Of a DNA stretch of 64,000 nucleotides, positions 58,712 through 64,000 are shown piece after piece. The translations under genes and the position numbers were made by a program. This stretch comes from Desulforapulum sp034007745 (GTDB lineage Bacteria; Desulfobacterota; Desulfobacteria; Desulfobacterales; Desulfobacteraceae). The notes beneath the pieces were generated by a model. The model made no database searches and was not told where the DNA came from. It worked only from the letters and a program-made list of their open reading frames with translations. The stretch spans positions 62,001 to 126,000 of the forward strand of contig JAVEQI010000003.1 of NCBI GenBank assembly GCA_034007745.1, in the 5' to 3' direction. Position 1 is the first letter of the stretch, and every line of letters starts with the position of its first letter.

Positions 58712-60124
58712 ATGTTTGAAAATGAAACACCCCGGGATGAGTGCGGGGTATTTGGACTGTATCGCCATCATGAGGCGGCAAAGCTGACTTATTTCGGGCT
58801 CTACGCCCTCCAGCACAGGGGTCAGGAGAGTGCGGGCATAAGCGTTTCCAGGGAGAACAACAAGATCATCTCCCATAAGGGGATGGGCCTTGTCCATGAC
58901 ATCTTCAAGATGGAGGATCTGGAGCGCATCGAAGGGGGAAGCGCCATCGGCCATGTGCGGTACTCCACCACCGGGGATTCGGTTATGACCAATGCCCAGC
59001 CCTTTGTGGTGCAGCACAAGAACAGGTCCTATGCCGTGGCCCACAACGGCAACCTCGTGAACGCCCACAAGCTCAAAGAGGAGCTTGAAGAAAACGGGTC
59101 CATCTTCCAGACCACCATGGATTCTGAGGTCTTTCTCCACCTCTTTATCAAGAACCTCAAGGGCGGGGATGTGATAACCGCCATCCAGCGGGCAGTGGCA
59201 AAGATTGAGGGTGCATATTCCTTTGTGCTTCTCACCTGCAAGGGCGAGGTGATCGGTGTGAAAGATCCCAACGGGTTCAGGCCCCTTGCCCTTGGAAAGC
59301 TCAACGGCCATTATGTTCTCTCGTCTGAGACCTGCGCCTTTGATCTTGTCCAGGCCGAGTTTGTGCGGGAACTCGAACCCGGTGAGATAGTTATGATCAA
59401 CGAGGACGGGGTCACGAGCATTAAGCTTGATCCTGCGCCGGCAAAATGTTCCCTGTGCATCTTTGAGTATATATACTTTTCAAGACCAGATTCCACCATA
59501 TTTGGCAAGAATGTTTACCAGATGAGAAAGGCCCACGGAAAGAGGCTTGCCCAGGAGGAGCCTGTGGATGCGGATTTTGTGATGCCCTTTCCAGATTCGG
59601 GCAACTATGCGGCCATAGGGTATGCCGAAGAGTCGGGTATTCCCTTTGAGATGGCCATGATCCGGAACCACTATGTGGGAAGAAGCTTTATCCAGCCCAC
59701 CCAGAGTATGCGGGACTTTGCAGTCAGGGTTAAGCTCAACCCCGTACGGGAACTTATCCGCAACAAGGAGATCATCATCATCGAGGATTCCATCATCCGG
59801 GGCACCACGGCCATGACAAGGGTCAGGGCGTTGAGGGACCTTGGGGCCAAAAAGGTGCACATGCGAATCTCATGCCCTCCCCATCGCTTTCCCTGCTACT
59901 ACGGCATTGATTTTTCCTCTAAAGGTGAACTGATTGCAGCCACCAAGACCGAAGAGGAATTGACAAAGTTTCTGGGGCTCGACACCCTTCACTATCTCTC
60001 CATGGAGGGGATGCTCGAGGCAAGCGGGGTGGAAAAACCTGAGGATCATTTTTGCAAGGCCTGCTTTGACGGTTCCTATCCCGTTGCCTTTGATCCTGGA
60101 GTTACCAAGTGTTGCATGGGGTAG
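58712..60124 (+). CDS. purF: Amidophosphoribosyltransferase, iron-sulfur type
   Basis: PurF makes 5-phosphoribosylamine, the first step of purine synthesis. The 470-residue protein has a 10-residue propeptide before the nucleophile C11 (DECGVFG), YALQHRGQESAG, and the PRPP-binding IIIIEDSIIRGTT. Cysteines in KCSLCIFEYIYF, FPCYYG and FCKACFDG match the [4Fe-4S] ligands of the B. subtilis-type enzyme. It continues the carAB operon with a 1-bp gap. The TAG stop sits within a heptad repeat. Confidence 0.97.
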   Translation: MFENETPRDECGVFGLYRHHEAAKLTYFGLYALQHRGQESAGISVSRENNKIISHKGMGLVHDIFKMEDLERIEGGSAIGHVRYSTTGDSVMTNAQPFVVQHKNRSYAVAHNGNLVNAHKLKEELEENGSIFQTTMDSEVFLHLFIKNLKGGDVITAIQRAVAKIEGAYSFVLLTCKGEVIGVKDPNGFRPLALGKLNGHYVLSSETCAFDLVQAEFVRELEPGEIVMINEDGVTSIKLDPAPAKCSLCIFEYIYFSRPDSTIFGKNVYQMRKAHGKRLAQEEPVDADFVMPFPDSGNYAAIGYAEESGIPFEMAMIRNHYVGRSFIQPTQSMRDFAVRVKLNPVRELIRNKEIIIIEDSIIRGTTAMTRVRALRDLGAKKVHMRISCPPHRFPCYYGIDFSSKGELIAATKTEEELTKFLGLDTLHYLSMEGMLEASGVEKPEDHFCKACFDGSYPVAFDPGVTKCCMG

Positions 60125-60169
60125 TTAGTAGGTAGTGATTAGTAGGTAGTGGGTAGTGGCTAAAAGCTA
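60121..60169. repeat. Heptad tandem repeat after purF, 7 units
   Basis: Seven 7-bp units read GTAGTTA, GTAGGTA, GTGATTA, GTAGGTA, GTGGGTA, GTGGCTA, AAAGCTA. The first unit contains the purF TAG (60122-60124). The order of GTGGGTA-type units followed by GCTAA-type units copies the larger block at 46.8 kb. Confidence 0.85.
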
Positions 60170-60211
60170 ACAGGGGCAATTCAAGATTTGTCCTGGGGAT
60201 AAAAGAGGGAA

Positions 60212-61225
60212 ATGCAAAAAAAAGTCGTGAAAAGGACCGTGGCGTTTTCAAAGGATTCGTCAAACCTGTTTTTCCATATTCTCACAAAATGCAACCTGAG
60301 GTGTAAGCATTGCTACATCAACCGGGACGAGCACGGCAGAGAAATTCTGGATCTTGCCACCATACGAGAATGGCTCGCCCTTTTTATTCGGCGTTCCCAA
60401 GACACCAACCTGATCCTCCTCGGGGGCGAACCAACCCTGCATCCGGATTTGAGCCTTGTGGTGAAGGCTGCCAGGGAGATGGGATTTTCATCCATCACCA
60501 TTGACACCAACGGTTATCTCTTCCACGACATCCTGGATAAAATTACTCCCGATGATCTTGATTTTATCAGTTTTTCCCTGGATGGAGCAACACCTGCCAT
60601 CAACGACGCCATCCGGGGAAAAGGGTGTTATGACGCCTGTGTAAATGGGGTAAAAAGGGCCGTTGAAAAGGGGTTTTCCACTTCCATGATATACACGGTG
60701 AGCGCAGCCAACATCGACGAGCTTGATCAGATGCCGGATCTTGTCAAGGACCTTGGGGTTGACCGGTTCTTCATCCAGGTTGTGGGCATCAGGGGGGAAT
60801 CGGCCGGAAAAGGCGACACGCCCCAGGTGACAAGAAAACGATGGCTTGAAGTCGTTCCAAAGGTGGCCCGGAGAATTGCCCAGGCCGGCATCACTGTTAC
60901 CTGGCCCAAGGTGTTCCTTGATCCTGATGAAGCTTTTGAGTGTGCAGGCCTTGTGGCGGACAACTACTTTGTCTTTCCCAACGGCAGGGTGTATCGCTGT
61001 CCGCTCTGCGAGGATCATCCCATTCACGGTTTTGAGATAAGGGAAAATCAACTTGTCCCCACTTCCTTATTGAACGAGACCGCCCTGTTCGATCTAACAA
61101 TCCCCGAGGGGTGCGTGATGAACAAACTTGTTCAGCCCGGCAACATCACCTACAGGCAGGACGGCAAGCCCGAGCATAAAATTGCCTGCTGCATGCTCAA
61201 GCAGGAGATAGTTCTTAGTCTATAA
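60212..61225 (+). CDS. Radical SAM protein
   Basis: The 337-residue protein has the radical SAM cluster motif CNLRCKHCY (C27, C31, C34), the GGEPTLHPD loop and a TNGY strand typical of the MoaA/SPASM-like branch. Further cysteines occur in FECAGL, YRCPLCEDHP, GCVMN and ACCMLK, which may hold auxiliary clusters, although the spacing does not match a standard SPASM domain exactly. The substrate is unknown. It has its own position downstream of the heptad block and no clear operon partner, since the next gene is a wreck. Confidence 0.85.
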   Translation: MQKKVVKRTVAFSKDSSNLFFHILTKCNLRCKHCYINRDEHGREILDLATIREWLALFIRRSQDTNLILLGGEPTLHPDLSLVVKAAREMGFSSITIDTNGYLFHDILDKITPDDLDFISFSLDGATPAINDAIRGKGCYDACVNGVKRAVEKGFSTSMIYTVSAANIDELDQMPDLVKDLGVDRFFIQVVGIRGESAGKGDTPQVTRKRWLEVVPKVARRIAQAGITVTWPKVFLDPDEAFECAGLVADNYFVFPNGRVYRCPLCEDHPIHGFEIRENQLVPTSLLNETALFDLTIPEGCVMNKLVQPGNITYRQDGKPEHKIACCMLKQEIVLSL

Positions 61226-61317
61226 CCTGGATTTAGACAAAACTCCGTAACATTAGCGCTGCCTTGCACTTGGAAAGATACGCTGTTTTTCCGTTCGGCA
61301 TGAAATAGGATAAAAAC

Positions 61318-62248
61318 GTGGATACTGCTGAACAATCATATCTCATCAGTGGGGGAAAACCGACCCTTTGCTGCTCCACCTGTTGCAGGCAATAGACAAG
61401 GCCACGGCGATCCAGATGGCGGTTTCTTTTACCCGGATGTCTGGCCTTCGCCTCATAACCAATGCCCTTGAAGAAGCCCTGGTCAGAAAGGTACCGTTTG
61501 AATTTCTAACCAGTGACTACCTTGATGTGACAGAGCCTTCAGCCCTTCGCAGATTGATGCTTTTACACGAAGCCGGTGCAGACGTCCGCATTCATGCCTG
61601 CCACAACGGGGGCGCATTTCATACCAAGGCCTATGTTTTCATTCGCAACGACAGGAGGGCTTTGCCTTTATCGGCTCCAGCAACCTGTCTGAAAGCGCAT
61701 TGACCCAGGGAATAGAATGGAACCTTTGCATCGACAGCTGCCATACGCCATCGGCCTTTGAAACCCAGGCTCGTGCCCTGCAGATTTTTGAGGAATGGAA
61801 GGAAAAAGGACAGAGCCGCACCCTGGGCTTTTGCGTCTCGATTCATCATGCCGATTTCATGGCCTCTTTTTTCACTGGCAAAGGCGTAAAAGCGGTTTCT
61901 GTTCATTCAAAATCCATGGTTCGCCGCCACGATGCCCTTGACCGGCTGAGCAATGGTTTGCTGCAGGTCATTTTCTGTGTGGATCTGTTCAATGAAGGGC
62001 TCAAGGCTGCTGCAGGCAGTTTTGGGTTAGATACGGGGCTGCCCCTCAGCGTGGAGCGGGCGGATTGGGTATTGTCTGTTCCGAGGGGTCTGCCCTGGGC
62101 GGATCTCGAAACGGGAGAACCGTGCTGGTTCAAAGCAGCGGAATTTTTGACCCTGACACGGAATCTTCATTCACAGTCAAACGCTATCGCAGCACAAAAA
62201 AAGAGGACCCTGAAACAGGATGGAGGCACTCACAAGCCGGAATCGTAA
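61318..62248 (+). pseudogene. Decayed PLD-domain superfamily 2 helicase gene
   Basis: Three segments of one family appear in order. A PLD-like N-terminus spans LISGGKPT, then LLHLLQAIDKATAIQMAVSFTRMSGLRL, with the catalytic-type FHTKAYVF; after a frameshift near 61660 it continues GFAFIGSSNLSESALTQGIEWN. The helicase core (Walker A, DEAD) is missing. A piece of helicase C then follows: TLGFCVSIHHADFMASFF and VIFCVDLFNEG. A first frameshift lies near 61368. In the intact family a helicase of about 900-1000 residues would be expected. Confidence 0.82.
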
Positions 62249-62275
62249 CCTGAATCTGAAGTCTAAAATTTATTT

Positions 62276-62908
62276 TTATCCTGTTAAAACCTTTTTTTGA
62301 ATCAGGCAATTGAGCCACACAATGCCTTCACGGTCGAGGCCGTCTTCCGTGGTTCTGGAACTGACCACCTCAAAACCGGCCTTTTGGGAGGCCAGAATCC
62401 ACTCTTCAGCCGTCATGGCAGTAAATCGTCGCCCCTTTTCATCAAACTCACCCTGGTTCACATCGTCCCGCCGGGAAGGCACGGAAAAGAAGAACCGGCC
62501 CTGTTCATTAACGAGGCGTCCGGCTTTTTCAAACACGGCATCAATGTCTTCCCGGGTGAGATGCATGAGGGTGGCAATGGAAAAAAGACCGTCAAATCGC
62601 CCCAGACGTTCTGACAACCCTTGGGGCAGATGGATGGTGTAAAGCCTTCCTGAAAGTTCCGGGTGAAGTTTAACGGCCGATGCAATCATCTCTTCTGACC
62701 CGTCAACAGCAGTGACGTCAAAACCGCAGGCCACCATGAACGAAGCGTCCCGGCCTGATCCGCAGCCAATCTCCAGGAGCTTTGCCCCTGGATCAAAGCA
62801 GGATTTCAACAGGGCCTGCATCTCTTCTACCCCGGCCGACTCATATCGATGGGCCAGGGATTCTGCGTTTTTCTGGTAGTATTTGATGGAGGATGAATTT
62901 TCAGGCAT
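62276..62908 (-). CDS. Class I SAM-dependent methyltransferase
   Basis: The 210-residue protein shows motif I LLEIGCGSGRDASFM, the acidic end VTAVDGSEEMI, then FDGLFSIATLMHL and a late FFFSVPSRRDDV strand. The start follows AAAGAAAC. The N-terminal SSIKYYQKNAESLAHRYESA fits small methyltransferases of uncertain substrate. It is convergent with the helicase remnant (28 bp between ends). The ATPase gene lies upstream on the same strand, 190 bp away, and the interval holds nothing I recognise. Confidence 0.88.
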   Translation of the reverse strand: MPENSSSIKYYQKNAESLAHRYESAGVEEMQALLKSCFDPGAKLLEIGCGSGRDASFMVACGFDVTAVDGSEEMIASAVKLHPELSGRLYTIHLPQGLSERLGRFDGLFSIATLMHLTREDIDAVFEKAGRLVNEQGRFFFSVPSRRDDVNQGEFDEKGRRFTAMTAEEWILASQKAGFEVVSSRTTEDGLDREGIVWLNCLIQKKVLTG

Positions 62909-63098
62909 GGTTTCTTTCTTTCACCAGTAGCTGTTTAATCTGCGGTACTTGGCTTGCCAAGGGCAAACATCATGTTCATACCAGCCTTTAAACCATAAAA
63001 TCCCCACCTTTAAAAGGGAAGATTTCATCCATAGAACACCAGGCCCATCAGGCCAAGTTAATTGTCGTCAACCGGACAAGATAATTGACGCGAGACAC

Positions 63099-64000
63099 CT
63101 AATAGTTGGTCAACAGCCAATAGGAGAGGATTGGATCCACAATCTGCCATGTTTTTTCACGGTCTTTTTCTATCAAGTCCAGCTGTGTCAAACGTTTAAT
63201 GGCCGCCTGTACACCCCCGACTGACTTTAAATGATGGGAGTTCATATACCTGTTCGACATGATCGAATTAGAAGGTTCCCGGGCCAAGGCCTTGAGCAGT
63301 GCAATTTGTTGTGGTGCTAACCCTTGAAGCATAGATTTAAAGACAAATGATTCAGAGTTGATAAAAGTATCAAAAGCCTCATTCATATCTCTTTCGCAAA
63401 CCAGAGGCCCTGAACACTCAAAAACAAAAAATGCCAATTTCTGGGTATAATATGGATGTTTACACGACCGTTTAAGAATATCCTGCAATATATTATCAGG
63501 ACACTTTTTTCCTGCATTCTTAAAACCAGCTTTGATAAACGCAGCAAATTCATCTCCAGGTAAACATTTCAGCTCATAATTGATGGCGCTCTGGTAAAAG
63601 GGGCGTTTTCGATCAACAAACATATCAAGCAGAATTCGTCTTCGACTACCAACGAAAAAATAGGAGGCCGGATGCATCTGAATATGTGTCCTCAATATAC
63701 CCTCTATCCTGGGCTCTCGTAATTCAGTAATTTCCTGAAACTCATCAAAAGTGATCTGTACAGGCTTATTTGTGACTTTTAAAAAATTCCCAAGATCCTC
63801 CAGCGTCTTTTCCAGAAGATCAATCCCGACGATACCCGGCGAAGACGGTTGAACTGTAAGACTGAAGGAGGATCCATCCTCGGATGGTTGAAATATTGGT
63901 TTAAATGTTTTCAGAATCTTGATCGATCGCTTGAATAAATTTTCATTGAACTGTAACATTTGATAAATGCTCCGGGCAATTCGTTGAGCAACATCATCAA
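63099..64000 (-). CDS. AAA-type ATPase (archaeal ATPase family), N-terminus cut by window edge
   Basis: The frame is open to the right window edge, so the ATG at 63959 may be internal and the Walker A is outside the window. A Walker B-like QITFDEFQEI is visible, then FVGSRRRILLDMF and a FYQSAINYELKCLPGDEF stretch typical of the archaeal-type AAA family. A C-terminal winged helix (QQIALLKALAREPSN, HHLKSVGGVQAAIKRLTQLDLIEKD, YWLLTNY) follows. These proteins are often encoded singly as possible toxin or defence ATPases, but nothing here proves it. Confidence 0.8.
   Translation of the reverse strand, partial: DDVAQRIARSIYQMLQFNENLFKRSIKILKTFKPIFQPSEDGSSFSLTVQPSSPGIVGIDLLEKTLEDLGNFLKVTNKPVQITFDEFQEITELREPRIEGILRTHIQMHPASYFFVGSRRRILLDMFVDRKRPFYQSAINYELKCLPGDEFAAFIKAGFKNAGKKCPDNILQDILKRSCKHPYYTQKLAFFVFECSGPLVCERDMNEAFDTFINSESFVFKSMLQGLAPQQIALLKALAREPSNSIMSNRYMNSHHLKSVGGVQAAIKRLTQLDLIEKDREKTWQIVDPILSYWLLTNY

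Overview
The window reads as chromosome of a strictly anaerobic deltaproteobacterium, most likely a sulfate reducer of the Desulfobacteraceae (Desulfobacterium-like). This is inferred from gene content: two tungsten/molybdenum aldehyde:ferredoxin oxidoreductases (AOR), a LutABC lactate oxidation module, DUF3786 and DUF364 proteins, formate dehydrogenase accessory FdhD, tandem acyl-CoA ligases and a B. subtilis-type PurF. No database search was possible.

Layout. 1-4.1 kb: the end of a type I restriction locus (hsdR cut by the window edge, then a YgjP-type metallopeptidase and two small proteins). 4.1-12.1 kb: a TPR-methyltransferase, lutABC with a FadH-like flavoenzyme, and NADP-type gdhA. 12.6-20.8 kb: an MscS-like channel, a stand-alone CBM48 protein, a HIT protein, a polar amino acid ABC transporter with an internal terminator, fdhD, tRNA-Pro(UGG) and uvsE. 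21.1-32.3 kb is accessory and partly decayed. It holds a GC-rich block with a DUF364 protein and a wrecked ABC transporter, a membrane-protein gene carrying an in-frame palindromic element, remnants of a molybdopterin oxidoreductase, an MFS transporter and RtcB, plus intact ydhR, DUF3786, metallophosphoesterase, AOR-1, OMPLA and SDR genes.

32.3-41.1 kb looks like one functional theme: AOR-2, two MoaD/ThiS-like proteins, a ThiF/MoeB-like activating enzyme, two Fe-dependent alcohol dehydrogenases, and a PAS histidine kinase with a sigma-54 response regulator. Alcohols could be oxidised to aldehydes by the dehydrogenases and on to acids by the AORs, with the MoaD/ThiF pair serving pterin cofactor or sulfur chemistry. 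41.3-46.8 kb holds housekeeping genes: an unusual FtsK with a ZapA-like N-terminus in place of the membrane domain, lnt, prfB with its +1 frameshift, and an HD protein. 46.9-51.2 kb is fatty-acid or acyl-CoA metabolism (a divergent crotonase and two paralogous acyl-CoA ligases). 51.2-60.1 kb is nitrogen and nucleotide metabolism (glnE, carA, carB, purF). 60.2-64 kb has a radical SAM protein, a decayed PLD-helicase gene, a methyltransferase and an ATPase cut by the window edge.

The most noteworthy signals are the ZapA-FtsK architecture, blocks of 7-bp tandem repeats at gene 3' ends (three of which contain the stop codon of the gene), a 50-bp element conserved upstream of two unrelated genes, and a palindromic element kept in frame inside a coding sequence.
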